Shown here piece by piece: positions 9,989-20,849 of a stretch of DNA of 64,000 nucleotides. The stretch's first letter is position 1. Every line of letters begins with the position of its first letter. The notes beneath the pieces are model-generated. The model saw only the letters and a program-made list of their open reading frames with translations. It was not told the origin of the DNA and did not search any database. The translations under genes were made by a program, and so were the position numbers. The stretch is from an uncultured Erythrobacter sp. (GTDB lineage: Bacteria > Pseudomonadota > Alphaproteobacteria > Sphingomonadales > Sphingomonadaceae), in contig CANLVN010000002.1 in NCBI GenBank assembly GCA_947494705.1, positions 806,001-870,000 on the forward strand, read 5' to 3'.

Positions 9989-11250
9989 GGAATCGCGCTC
10001 ACATCCACGACATTCGCCCCGTCGAGAGAAAGCGTGTCGATCAGCCTGTTGGTCGCGATGACGAGCGCGTAGTCGCCGCTTTCCGCCGTCTCCTTGGTCA
10101 CGAGCAGGTCGTCGATCCGCGGCAGCCACGCGGTGGCATAGCCAAGGTTCTGGCCGACGAGGTTCTCCGGATCGATCTGCGGGTCGTAGACATCGAGTTG
10201 GAAACCGCCTTCGAGCAGCTTGCGCGCCATGTCGACCGCCGGGCTTTCGCGCATGTCGTCGGTTTCCATCTTGAAGGCGAGGCCGACCAGCAGCACCTTT
10301 GCCCCGCGCGGGAGGCCGGCGGTGGCTTTGAGGAACTGGTGGTGCTTGTGCGCTTCGTTCGAGCGGATGAGCGAATCCACCAAATGCGTCGCCGAACCTG
10401 TGTCGGCGGCGATATATTGCAGGGCGCGCACGTCCTTGGGCAGGCACGACCCGCCGAATGCGCCGCCGGGGCGGGTGTAATAGGCCGACAGGTTGAGCTT
10501 GGTGTCGCTCTTGAAGATCGCGTGGACATCGCGCGCGGAGATATCGAGGTTCTGGCAAACCCGACCGATCTCGTTGGCGAAGGCGACCTTCACCGCGTGC
10601 CAGCTGTTATCGACGAACTTCGTGATTTCCGCTTCGCGCAGGCCAACCTCGAAGACCGGCGCCTCGATCCCTTCGTGCAGCGCGTGCATGTTGGGCGAGG
10701 ACTTTCCGCCCAGCGTTCCGATCACGATCTTGGGTGGGGCGAAATAGTCGGCGATGGCGCTCGCTTCGCGCAGGAATTCGGGATTGTAGACCAGCTCGAC
10801 AAGATCGGATGCCGTGTCGCCCAAGGCATCTTCGATGATCGGCCAGATGATGTTCTCGCACGTGCCCGGCCGCATGGTCGAACGGTAGGCGAGGGTCAGT
10901 GGCTTTGCGCGACCCGGCTTGAGAGCGGCGGCGATATTCTTGGTCACCTGGACGATGAAACGCATGTCATGCGCGCCGTCCACTCCGCTAGGCGTGCCGA
11001 CGCACACGATGGCGAGGTCGCAATCGTCCAGCTCGTCGGTCAGCTCCGCCACCGCGCTGATCCGCCCGGCCTCGCGCGCTTCGGCGATCATGTCGTCGAG
11101 GCCCGGCTCGTAGACTGGAGCGCGCCCGCTATTGAGCGCTTCGACCTTGGCTTCGCTGACGTCGATGCCGACCACCGTATGGCCCTGGCTGGCGATGCAA
11201 CCCGCAGCAGTCGAACCGACGTAGCCGAGGCCAAAAATGGCGATTTTCAT
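9985..11250 (-). CDS. Nucleotide-sugar dehydrogenase, GDP-mannose 6-dehydrogenase (AlgD)-like
   Basis: MKIAIFGLGYVGSTAAGC; NPEFLREASAI; HAVKVAFANEIG; KLNLSAYYTRPGGAFGGSCLPKDVRAL. Confidence 0.88.
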   Translation of the reverse strand: MKIAIFGLGYVGSTAAGCIASQGHTVVGIDVSEAKVEALNSGRAPVYEPGLDDMIAEAREAGRISAVAELTDELDDCDLAIVCVGTPSGVDGAHDMRFIVQVTKNIAAALKPGRAKPLTLAYRSTMRPGTCENIIWPIIEDALGDTASDLVELVYNPEFLREASAIADYFAPPKIVIGTLGGKSSPNMHALHEGIEAPVFEVGLREAEITKFVDNSWHAVKVAFANEIGRVCQNLDISARDVHAIFKSDTKLNLSAYYTRPGGAFGGSCLPKDVRALQYIAADTGSATHLVDSLIRSNEAHKHHQFLKATAGLPRGAKVLLVGLAFKMETDDMRESPAVDMARKLLEGGFQLDVYDPQIDPENLVGQNLGYATAWLPRIDDLLVTKETAESGDYALVIATNRLIDTLSLDGANVVDVSAIP

Positions 11251-11413
11251 GTATTTCGGTTCCCGTTGCGTTGCCTTGGGCGGGTAGGGGAAGGCGCGTA
11301 GCAATGCCCCCTGACTGTTGCAACGCACAATCGGGGTGAGCCGTTTCGCCGCCCCCTTGCAAGCCTGTTGCGGTCGCGCCAGAAGGTCGCGCAAACAAGG
11401 GAGAGATGCGAAT

Positions 11414-12502
11414 ATGAGCAACGCCGCCAACGGTCCGCTGACCGGTCTGAAAGTCGTCGAATTTGCAGGGATCGGACCGGGGCCGCATGTTGCCATGCTG
11501 CTCGCCGATCTGGGCGCGGAAGTGGTGCGCATCGACCGGCCCGGTGGCGGCGTGATGAACCCGGTGGTCGAGCGCGCACGACACCGCGTGACGGTCGACC
11601 TCAAGTCCGAAGAGGGCAAGGCGTTCTGCCGCGACGCAACGAGCAAGGCCGACGTGCTGATCGAAGGGCTGCGTCCGGGCGTCATGGAACGTCTGGGGCT
11701 GGGTCCGGACGAATTGCTCGAAGCCAATCCGCGCCTCATCTATGCGCGCATGACCGGCTGGGGGCAGGACGGACCGCTTGCCAAGGCGGCGGGTCACGAC
11801 ATCAACTATATCGCGATCACCGGCGCGCTCGACGCGATCGGCAAGCCGGGCGAACCCGCGATTCCGCCGCAGAACCTCGTCGGCGATTTCGGCGGTGGGT
11901 CGATGTATTGCGCCTTCGGCATCATGGCGGCGCTGTACGAGCGCGAGCGGTCGGGCAAGGGGCAGGTCGTCGACGCGGCCATCGTCGATGGCGTGACCAG
12001 CCTGATGAGCTTTTTCTACGGCCAGCCCAAGGGCGCAATCCGCACGACCGAGCGGGGCAAGGGCCTGCTGGGTGGGGGCGCGCATTTCTACCAGTGCTAT
12101 GAGTGCAAGGACGGCAAGGAAATCTCGCTCGGTTCGATCGAGCCGCAATTCTACGCCGAACTGGTGGCGCGCGCCGGACTTCCCGAAGATGTCGCGACCA
12201 CGCAGATGGACCCGTCGAAATGGGAAGAGAACAAGGAAAAGCTCGCCGCCCTGTTCAAGACCAAGACGCAAGCGGAATGGAACGAACTGCTCGAAGGCAC
12301 CGATGTCTGCTACGGCCCGGTCCTCGGCCTCGACGAGGTGCGCGAGCATCCGCACATGAAGGCACGCGACGCCTATGTGGAGCATGACGGCAACTGGCAT
12401 CCCGCGCCTGCGCCGCGATTCGACCGCACGCCCGGTATCGTGCGTTCGAGCGCGGATGACGGGGACAAGATCGTGGCGGGGTGGAGTTCCGCGAGCGACT
12501 AG
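11414..12502 (+). CDS. CaiB/BaiF family CoA-transferase (alpha-methylacyl-CoA racemase-like)
   Basis: GPLTGLKVVEFAGIGPGPHVAMLLADLGAEVVRIDRPGG; ATG at 11414 after AGGGAGA. Confidence 0.92.
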   Translation: MSNAANGPLTGLKVVEFAGIGPGPHVAMLLADLGAEVVRIDRPGGGVMNPVVERARHRVTVDLKSEEGKAFCRDATSKADVLIEGLRPGVMERLGLGPDELLEANPRLIYARMTGWGQDGPLAKAAGHDINYIAITGALDAIGKPGEPAIPPQNLVGDFGGGSMYCAFGIMAALYERERSGKGQVVDAAIVDGVTSLMSFFYGQPKGAIRTTERGKGLLGGGAHFYQCYECKDGKEISLGSIEPQFYAELVARAGLPEDVATTQMDPSKWEENKEKLAALFKTKTQAEWNELLEGTDVCYGPVLGLDEVREHPHMKARDAYVEHDGNWHPAPAPRFDRTPGIVRSSADDGDKIVAGWSSASD

Positions 12503-12590
12503 GCACACAGGCGGGGCGGATTGCCGCTATTCTTGCAAAAAAAGCACCGGTTCCGGAAAGACCTCGCGTCTCACGCATTGTTAGCGTGAG

Positions 12591-13226
12591 ATGGCTGAGG
12601 ACAACACCAAGGATGCTGAATCGATCGGCGACGTCGTCGACGGGCTCGACGAGCTTGCCGACGAGGTCGACGAGGAAGTCTGCTTCGGCGACGTCCTTGA
12701 AAAGTTCGGCTCGCGCAGTTTCGCGCCGGTGATGATGGTCCTCGCCCTGACCGAACTCAGCCCCATAGGCGCCATACCGAGCGTGCCGACGCTCCTTGCC
12801 TTGGGCATTCTCCTGATCGCTTCGCAAATGCTGTTCGGGCGTGAGCATATCTGGGTGCCCGGCTGGATCGAGAAGCGCAGCGTGTCGAAGGGCAAGATGC
12901 ACAAGGCGACCGACAAGATGGACGGGATCGCAAACTGGCTGGACAGCTGGTCGGGCAGCCGGCTTGAAGTCCTGACGAAGGGGCCTGCCATTCAGGCCGC
13001 GGCGCTGCTGATCATGATCCTGTGCGTTTTCGTCGCGCCGCTCGAAGTGCTGCCGTGGGCAAGCGCCGGGCCGATGCTGGCGATTTCGATCATTTGCCTG
13101 GCGCTGATCGTGCGCGACGGGCTGGTTATGCTGATTGCGTGGCTGATCGCATTGGGAGCGATTTCCGGGGCGGTCTATTATGCCATTTCCTCTGGCCTGA
13201 GCTTGGCCGACTTCAACCCGCTATAA
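12591..13226 (+). CDS. ExoD-like exopolysaccharide synthesis membrane protein
   Basis: FGDVLEKFGSRSFAPVMMVLALTELSPIGAIPSVPTLLALGILLIASQMLFGREHIWVPGWI, typical ExoD family. Confidence 0.88.
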   Translation: MAEDNTKDAESIGDVVDGLDELADEVDEEVCFGDVLEKFGSRSFAPVMMVLALTELSPIGAIPSVPTLLALGILLIASQMLFGREHIWVPGWIEKRSVSKGKMHKATDKMDGIANWLDSWSGSRLEVLTKGPAIQAAALLIMILCVFVAPLEVLPWASAGPMLAISIICLALIVRDGLVMLIAWLIALGAISGAVYYAISSGLSLADFNPL

Positions 13227-13232
13227 GCTGCG

Positions 13233-14681
13233 TCACGGCGCGGTTTCGTCGGCTTGTTCGACGGAACGCTCGCTCAACGCTCCACCGCCGAGTGCCTGCC
13301 ACAGCAGCACGCGCGCGCGGCTTGCCCGGCCCATGGCCAGCGCCGCGCGTTCGGATGCTCCATCGGCTGCGCGGCGCGCTTCGAGCACTTCGAGGAAATT
13401 GGTCAGACCGGCGCGGAAGCGGTCATTCGCGAGGTTTGCGGCGCGTTCGAGCTGATCGCGTTCGCGGACCGCCAGCCTTGCCTCTTCATCTGCGGCGGCA
13501 ATCAGGCCGTAACCCGCTTCGGCATCGCCGAGCGCGGTGAAAACAGCGCCGCGATAGGCCTGAAAGGCAATCCGCTTGTTCGCCGCAGCATTGTCGATCT
13601 GTGCGCCGACCCGGCCGAAATCGACCAGCGGCCCGGCGACCCCGGCGGCGAGCGATCCGATGATCGAGTCCTCGTCGAGAAAGTCACCGATATCGAATGA
13701 CAGCAATCCGAGCACTGCCGACAAGGTCAGGCTCGGAAAGCGCGACCGTGCGGCAGCGGCGAGTTCGGCATCGGTAGCGGCAAGCTCGGCTGCGGCGGCG
13801 ACAACGTCGGGCCGGTTGGCGAGCAATTCCGAAGGCAGGCTCGCAGGCGAAGGCGGTGGAGTGAGGACCGGATGGGCAAGACCGAGCATCTTGCGCACCT
13901 CACCGGCGCTTTCACCCGTGAGCGTGACCAGCCGCCCGACGATGCGCACCCTCTCGCTTTCCAGCGCGGCAAGGCGCGAGCGCGACTGGCTGGCCTGCGC
14001 CTCGGCCCGGACGCGGTCGAAACCCGGAGCGATCCCGGCTTCCTCGCGCGTGCGGCCCAGGTCGGCAAGGCGCGTGGCGGCTTCGATGTCGCTGGAGATA
14101 GCGGCACTGCGGTCCTGCAATGTGCGCCAGTCGATCACGCTTCCCGCTATCTCGGCAAGCAGCGCGTTGCGCACCGACGCGGCAGAGGCATCGGCGGCGT
14201 CGATGCGGGCGATGGCGGCGCGTTCCTGCGCGCGCAGGCGACCGAACAGGTCCACGTCCCAGCTCGCGGTCAGGTTGGCGCCGTAGCGGACCTGCTCGGT
14301 CTCGATCTGCGCGGCGAAGGGATTGTCGCTGCCGAACTGGTTGGGGTTGGTACGGGTGCCGGTGACGCTCGCATCGTAGCCGATTGCAGGCAGGCGCTCG
14401 GCCCCTGCGCCGCGCGCGCGGGCACGGGCAGCGTCGATCCGGGCGAGCGCTTCGAGCAGGGTCGGTCCGCCGGTGAGTGCCGCTTCGGACAAGGCGGTGA
14501 AAGCAGGATCTCCGCCGGGCAGAAGCGCGGCGACGTCCATCACCACCTCGCGTTCGGGGGCATACAGGAAAGCCGCGGGCAGTTGCGGCGTCGGCGTCGC
14601 GATTTCGGGCGGGGGTCCGGCGACGCAGGCCGCGAGGCTGGCGGTGGACGCGAGCAACAGCAGGCGAGAGGGAACGCGCAT
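13233..14681 (-). CDS. RND/ABC efflux outer-membrane lipoprotein, NodT/TolC-like
   Basis: Lipobox SLAACVAG; paired OEP repeats; SWDVDLFGRLRAQERAA; ends the efflux operon. Confidence 0.92.
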   Translation of the reverse strand: MRVPSRLLLLASTASLAACVAGPPPEIATPTPQLPAAFLYAPEREVVMDVAALLPGGDPAFTALSEAALTGGPTLLEALARIDAARARARGAGAERLPAIGYDASVTGTRTNPNQFGSDNPFAAQIETEQVRYGANLTASWDVDLFGRLRAQERAAIARIDAADASAASVRNALLAEIAGSVIDWRTLQDRSAAISSDIEAATRLADLGRTREEAGIAPGFDRVRAEAQASQSRSRLAALESERVRIVGRLVTLTGESAGEVRKMLGLAHPVLTPPPSPASLPSELLANRPDVVAAAAELAATDAELAAAARSRFPSLTLSAVLGLLSFDIGDFLDEDSIIGSLAAGVAGPLVDFGRVGAQIDNAAANKRIAFQAYRGAVFTALGDAEAGYGLIAAADEEARLAVRERDQLERAANLANDRFRAGLTNFLEVLEARRAADGASERAALAMGRASRARVLLWQALGGGALSERSVEQADETAP

Positions 14682-14685
14682 CGGC

Positions 14686-15711
14686 TTATTCCCCCTCATC
14701 CGTCGCGCCATCGGATGACCTGTCGGCCGGGGTTTCGGCGGCGGGGATGAAGGCATCGATCTGCTGGCCGACGCGGAAGACCTCGGCCTTGGTGGTGTTG
14801 GGCAGCTCGTAGATGATCTGCAGCACGCGCACATCGACCCGCTCTGCGGCCGTGTTGGTCAACTGGCGTTTGGGAACGACCAGCGGTTCGACCCTCACGA
14901 AGCTGGCCTTGACCTGGATGTCGGCTGCCCCGCGCGGCGAGACGGTGGCGGGCGCGCCCAGCCTTACGCGCGCCGCCTCGTTTTCGTCGATATCGACGCG
15001 CACGTGCAGTGGGTTGGTCTCGCCCATCTGGATCAGCGGAGGCGCATTGCCGCCGCCCTGCGTTGCGACGAATTCGCCGGGCCGAATGTTCACCGCCAGG
15101 ATTTCGCCGGCAATCGGTGCGCGCACGGTCAGGCGACCGAGTTCGGTGCGCGCGCTCGATGCACGGGCCTGCGCCGCGTCGAGCCGTGCGCGGGCGAGCC
15201 GCAGACGGGCGGCAGCGGTCTCGGCCTCGCCTTCGGCACGGATCACTTCGGAGCGGCTGACCGCAGCGGGGTCCTCGATGCTCTGGTACAGCGCCAACTG
15301 GGCGCGGGCGGTTTCGAGCGAGGTGCGCGCTTCGACGATAGCGGCGCGCGCCTCGCCGACCGAAGCATCGGCCTCGCGCAGGGTCGAGCGCACTGCGCGC
15401 TCGTCGACGGTGAAGAGCGGTTGCCCCTTTTCCACCCGGTCGCCCGGTTGCACGCGCAGGTCGGTGACGAGGCCCGATAGCGCCGAGCCGATGTCGATCA
15501 CCTCGCTCGCCGGTTCGACGATACCCGAGCCTGCGACCCGCGCCGAATTGGCCAGTTCGCCGGTCGCCTTGGGCGGTTCCTGGTCGGGCTCGCTCACTTC
15601 GCGATTGGGCAGGTCACTGAAAATGTAGAGCGCCGCCAGGACAAGCCCGACAAGCGCGATCACCGGCAGGACCTGGCGCGAGAAACTGATATTCGAAGGG
15701 AGCAGGGCCAT
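14686..15711 (-). CDS. Efflux periplasmic adaptor (HlyD/DevB-like)
   Basis: GSGIVEPASEVIDIGSALSGLVTDLRVQPGDRVEKGQPLFTVDERAVRSTL, coiled coil, VRAPIAGEILAVNIRPGEFV. Confidence 0.9.
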   Translation of the reverse strand: MALLPSNISFSRQVLPVIALVGLVLAALYIFSDLPNREVSEPDQEPPKATGELANSARVAGSGIVEPASEVIDIGSALSGLVTDLRVQPGDRVEKGQPLFTVDERAVRSTLREADASVGEARAAIVEARTSLETARAQLALYQSIEDPAAVSRSEVIRAEGEAETAAARLRLARARLDAAQARASSARTELGRLTVRAPIAGEILAVNIRPGEFVATQGGGNAPPLIQMGETNPLHVRVDIDENEAARVRLGAPATVSPRGAADIQVKASFVRVEPLVVPKRQLTNTAAERVDVRVLQIIYELPNTTKAEVFRVGQQIDAFIPAAETPADRSSDGATDEGE

Positions 15712-15721
15712 GGAAAACCTC

Positions 15722-16468
15722 TCAGTGTCCGTCGGGCATTTCGGTGCCGTCATGGGTGACGCGGCCATCCTCGAGCACGAGGATGCGGTCCGCGAGATCG
15801 AAGATGCGGTTGTCGTGAGTAACGATGATGCAGGCGCGGTCTTCTGCCACTGCGACTTCGCGCAGCAGGTCCATGACCTTGCGCCCCGAATTGGCGTCGA
15901 GCGCAGCGGTCGGCTCGTCGCAGACCACGAGACGCGGTTCGTGGACCAGCGCGCGGGCGATGGCGACGCGTTGCTGCTGGCCGCCCGATAGCTGGTTGGG
16001 CAGCTTGTCGGCCTGATCGCCGATATTGAGCGCCTCCAGCAATTCCTTCGCTTTCTCGCGCGCCGCGTCGATGTCCATCCCTTGCGCGATCAGCGGGACA
16101 GCCGCGTTGGCCGCGGCGTCGATCGAGGGGATGAGATTGTACTGCTGGAAGATGAAACCGATATTGTTCAGCCTGAAATTGACCAGCTCGCTGTCCGAAA
16201 GGCCATAGATGTCGGTGCCGAACACCTTCACCTCGCCATCGGTCGGCCACAGGATCCCGCACATGATAGAGATCAGCGTCGTCTTGCCCGACCCGCTCTC
16301 GCCCACGACATAGGTCATCTCGCCAGATTTGATGTCGGCGTCGATGCCGTGAAGCACGCGGATCGTGGTCTGGCCCGCCTTGAAATCGCGGGTGATGCCG
16401 CGAGCGGAGATTGCGCTGTCGCCCTTGCGGGTTGCCGCGATGCTGTCGGGTGCCTCGTTCTCGCTCAT
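15722..16468 (-). CDS. ABC transporter ATP-binding protein (DevA/MacB-type)
   Basis: [57 protein letters not shown]. Confidence 0.96.
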   Translation of the reverse strand: MSENEAPDSIAATRKGDSAISARGITRDFKAGQTTIRVLHGIDADIKSGEMTYVVGESGSGKTTLISIMCGILWPTDGEVKVFGTDIYGLSDSELVNFRLNNIGFIFQQYNLIPSIDAAANAAVPLIAQGMDIDAAREKAKELLEALNIGDQADKLPNQLSGGQQQRVAIARALVHEPRLVVCDEPTAALDANSGRKVMDLLREVAVAEDRACIIVTHDNRIFDLADRILVLEDGRVTHDGTEMPDGH

Positions 16469-16472
16469 CGCA

Positions 16473-17609
16473 TCACCTGAACACCGCCGCAGGCTCGGTG
16501 CGCATCACGCTGCGCAGGCCCAGCCAGCCGGTCATGACGAGGATGACGACCACGGCGACCACGCTGATGAGCGGGATCTGCCATGGGATGTAGAACCCCT
16601 TGAAAGTGGGCACGCCGGAAAAACCGTAGATGAACAGCACGGTGCCGATCACGCCCAGCGCATAACCGATCGACCCGACCAGCGCGGCCTGCGCGCTGAC
16701 CATCTGCACGATCTTGCCATTGGTCACGCCGATCGCTTTCAACGCGCCGAACTGCTTGATGTTGTCGCGGATGAACAGGCTGAAGGTCAGGCCGACAATC
16801 GCCACGCCGACGACGAAGCCCAGAACCACCGTGATCCCGAAATTGGTCGGGATGCCGGTATTCTGGATGATGAAGTCGATACCCGACTGCGCGAAATCTT
16901 CACGCGGGAGGGCTTTCAGGCCGGTCTCTTCCTCGATGCGCGCGGCAACGCCCTGGGGCGTTTCGCCCTCGCTCACCCCGGCCAGAACGAAAGAGAGGCG
17001 GTTGCGCGTTCCGGGGACGAAGTTCAGCGCGTTGGAATATTTTGTGTAGAGCGTGACCTGGCTCGTGAAGCTGGGAATCGCATCCGCCACCCCGCGAATG
17101 ACGGCGCGCTGGTCGTTGAGTTCGAGCCGCTGTCCGATGGGGTCGGTCCCGTCCTCGAACATGTTGGTTACGCCGACATCGTCGATAACCACCGTATCCG
17201 GGCGCGAGAGGACATTCTTCGACCCTTCGGCCATGTTGCGCGGCATCCCGATCAGCGTCGCATCGTCGACCCCGATGATCGCCACCCCTTCGAGGTCGCC
17301 CGTGCTGGTGCGAACCGAAGCGGAGGCTCGCAGATGCGGCACCGCCCATTCGACCCCGCGCACGCTGCGCACTTCGTCGAGGGCGGTGGAGGGCATTTCG
17401 TATTTGACATCGGTGGTGCGGCTGACCGGGTCCATCACCCAGATCTGCGCCTCGGGCGCGTTATAGACGCCGCTCGCCCCGCGCTCGATCAGGTTGACGA
17501 AGATCGTCAGCTGCTGGGTTATCAGCAAGGTCGAGAACGCGATCCCGAACAGCAGCCCGTAGAACTTCTGCTTGTCGCCGGTGAGCATTCGGATGGCGAT
17601 CCAGAGCAT
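16473..17609 (-). CDS. ABC transporter permease (DevC/FtsX-type)
   Basis: MLWIAIRMLTGDKQKFYGLLFGIAFSTLLITQQLTIFVNLIERG; C-terminal FtsX helices. Confidence 0.9.
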   Translation of the reverse strand: MLWIAIRMLTGDKQKFYGLLFGIAFSTLLITQQLTIFVNLIERGASGVYNAPEAQIWVMDPVSRTTDVKYEMPSTALDEVRSVRGVEWAVPHLRASASVRTSTGDLEGVAIIGVDDATLIGMPRNMAEGSKNVLSRPDTVVIDDVGVTNMFEDGTDPIGQRLELNDQRAVIRGVADAIPSFTSQVTLYTKYSNALNFVPGTRNRLSFVLAGVSEGETPQGVAARIEEETGLKALPREDFAQSGIDFIIQNTGIPTNFGITVVLGFVVGVAIVGLTFSLFIRDNIKQFGALKAIGVTNGKIVQMVSAQAALVGSIGYALGVIGTVLFIYGFSGVPTFKGFYIPWQIPLISVVAVVVILVMTGWLGLRSVMRTEPAAVFR

Positions 17610-17668
17610 GCGCGAAGGGGACCTTTGCCGACGGATGGGGTTGCGAATCGGAGGGCGACAGCCCAATA

Positions 17669-17702
17669 TTGAACGGTGTCGTTTAAATGAACGGAGCCGT
17701 TC
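17669..17702. promoter_or_regulatory. Putative tandem TetR operator between efflux operon and TetR gene
   Basis: TTGAACGGTGTCGTTTAAATGAACGGAGCCGTTC: perfect palindrome GAACGGAGCCGTTC (17689-17702) plus an imperfect copy GAACGGTGTCGTTT (17671-17684) 18 nt upstream. Confidence 0.65.
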
Positions 17703-17705
17703 AGT

Positions 17706-18350
17706 TTGTCAATTGGGAATTCATCGCAGCGAAAAAAACGGCTTGGTCGGCCCACCGACGAGGCCAAGCGCGCAGCGATCATAGGGGCCGCTTCCCGGCT
17801 GTTCTTCGATGAGGGGTTCGCGGCAACCTCGATCGAGCAGGTCGCCGCCGATGCGAATGTCTCCAAGGTCACGATCTACAATCAGTTTGGCGACAAGCGG
17901 GGCCTTTTCGCAGCAGCGGTCACGCGCGAATGCGAGAAGATGCGCGGGCATTTCAGCCTCGACGAAATGCCGCCCGGGACGATCCGCGAACGGCTCACCG
18001 TGATTGCGCAGGCGATGTTCGACTTCCTGTCGCGGCCCGAAATGATACAGTTCGAACGGCGCATAGCCGCCGAAACCGAGCATGAACCTGCGATCGGCGA
18101 GGCTTTCCTCAAGGCCGGCCCGTGGCGGATGAAGAGCGCCTTCAGCGCCTATCTCGAACATGCATCGGCCCGAGGGGAACTGCGCATTGAGGACCCCGTT
18201 CTCGCCGCCGAACAATTCGTCTCCCTGTCAAAGGGAATGGGCGACCTCGAACGCAGGTTCGGGGTTACGCCCAGCGATGCGGACAACCAGCGGCGCATAG
18301 CGGGCGCGGTGGACGTCTTCCTTGCAGCCTACGGCGTGCAGGACACGTAG
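17706..18350 (+). CDS. TetR/AcrR family transcriptional regulator
   Basis: [62 protein letters not shown] start in the track. Confidence 0.93.
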   Translation: MSIGNSSQRKKRLGRPTDEAKRAAIIGAASRLFFDEGFAATSIEQVAADANVSKVTIYNQFGDKRGLFAAAVTRECEKMRGHFSLDEMPPGTIRERLTVIAQAMFDFLSRPEMIQFERRIAAETEHEPAIGEAFLKAGPWRMKSAFSAYLEHASARGELRIEDPVLAAEQFVSLSKGMGDLERRFGVTPSDADNQRRIAGAVDVFLAAYGVQDT

Positions 18351-18407
18351 TTGTCTGCAACGACCCGGTTGCGCGCGATGCGCAGCTTGTTCGCAGCGAC
18401 GCATTAG

Positions 18408-18438
18408 CTTGCCATTCATTCGCCCGTGCCTACATTGG
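18408..18438 (+). promoter_or_regulatory. Candidate sigma-32 heat-shock promoter of ftsH
   Basis: CTTG-N17-CCTACATTGG vs alphaproteobacterial sigma-32 consensus CTTG-N17/18-CYTATNTNNG (one mismatch). Confidence 0.5.
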
Positions 18439-18463
18439 CCGGTCGAGAAAGGACTCAATCCCG

Positions 18464-20464
<2,001 letters not shown>

Positions 20465-20488
20465 CCAACACGACAAGACACGTGAAAC

Positions 20489-20522
20489 GGGCGGAGAAGC
20501 GCATAATCGCGCTTCTCCGCCC
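20489..20522 (+). terminator. Hairpin downstream of ftsH
   Basis: GGGCGGAGAAGCGC-ATAATC-GCGCTTCTCCGCCC, perfect 14-bp stem starting 25 nt after the stop; weak T tract. Confidence 0.75.
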
Positions 20523-20536
20523 GATTTCGTCTATCT

Positions 20537-20572
20537 GGAACATTAGAGGAACATTGTGCGTCGGGAAGTGTT
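20537..20572 (+). promoter_or_regulatory. Candidate EcfG-type general stress promoter(s)
   Basis: GGAAC-N16-TGTT (20548-20572) and overlapping GGAAC-N17-CGTC (20537-20562), vs consensus GGAAC-N16/17-(C/T)GTT; 22 nt before the next start codon. Confidence 0.45.
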
Positions 20573-20594
20573 GGTGTGGTAAAGGAGACTACCC

Positions 20595-20825
20595 ATGAAC
20601 GATACCGCCAACTCCCGCCCCAAGGCTGATCCCGCCGGCAATGCCGAGAAGAAGCCCGAAAACTGGACGACCGGCGAAGAGCCGATGACCGGCGCGCAGG
20701 CCAGCTACCTCAAGACCCTGTGCGAGGAAGCCGGAACGCCTGATGAATTCGACACGGAACTCACGAAGGCGGAAGCCTCGCTGAAGATCGACGAGTTGCA
20801 GGACGCGACAGGGCGCGGCGAATAG
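20595..20825 (+). CDS. DUF3072 family small protein
   Basis: NWTTGEEPMTGAQASYLKTLCEEAGTPDEFDTELTKAEASLKIDEL; strong SD AAAGGAG. Confidence 0.85.
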   Translation: MNDTANSRPKADPAGNAEKKPENWTTGEEPMTGAQASYLKTLCEEAGTPDEFDTELTKAEASLKIDELQDATGRGE

Positions 20826-20849
20826 CCAGCCGCGTTAACGGCAATCCGA

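Noticed and set aside
8753-10558. 601-aa version of the GT4 ORF, and other over-extended starts (444-1529, 9985-11739, 11129-12508, 43065-44009, 51855-52964)
   Set aside because: Upstream extensions overlap neighbouring genes in another frame; internal starts with coupled stop/start overlaps are better supported.
10198-11301. 367-aa plus-strand ORF opposite the AlgD-like dehydrogenase
   Set aside because: Antisense to a confident conserved gene; no motif or separate start signals.
16365-17672. 435-aa plus-strand ORF opposite the ABC permease
   Set aside because: His/Asp-rich antisense translation of the permease; no motif.
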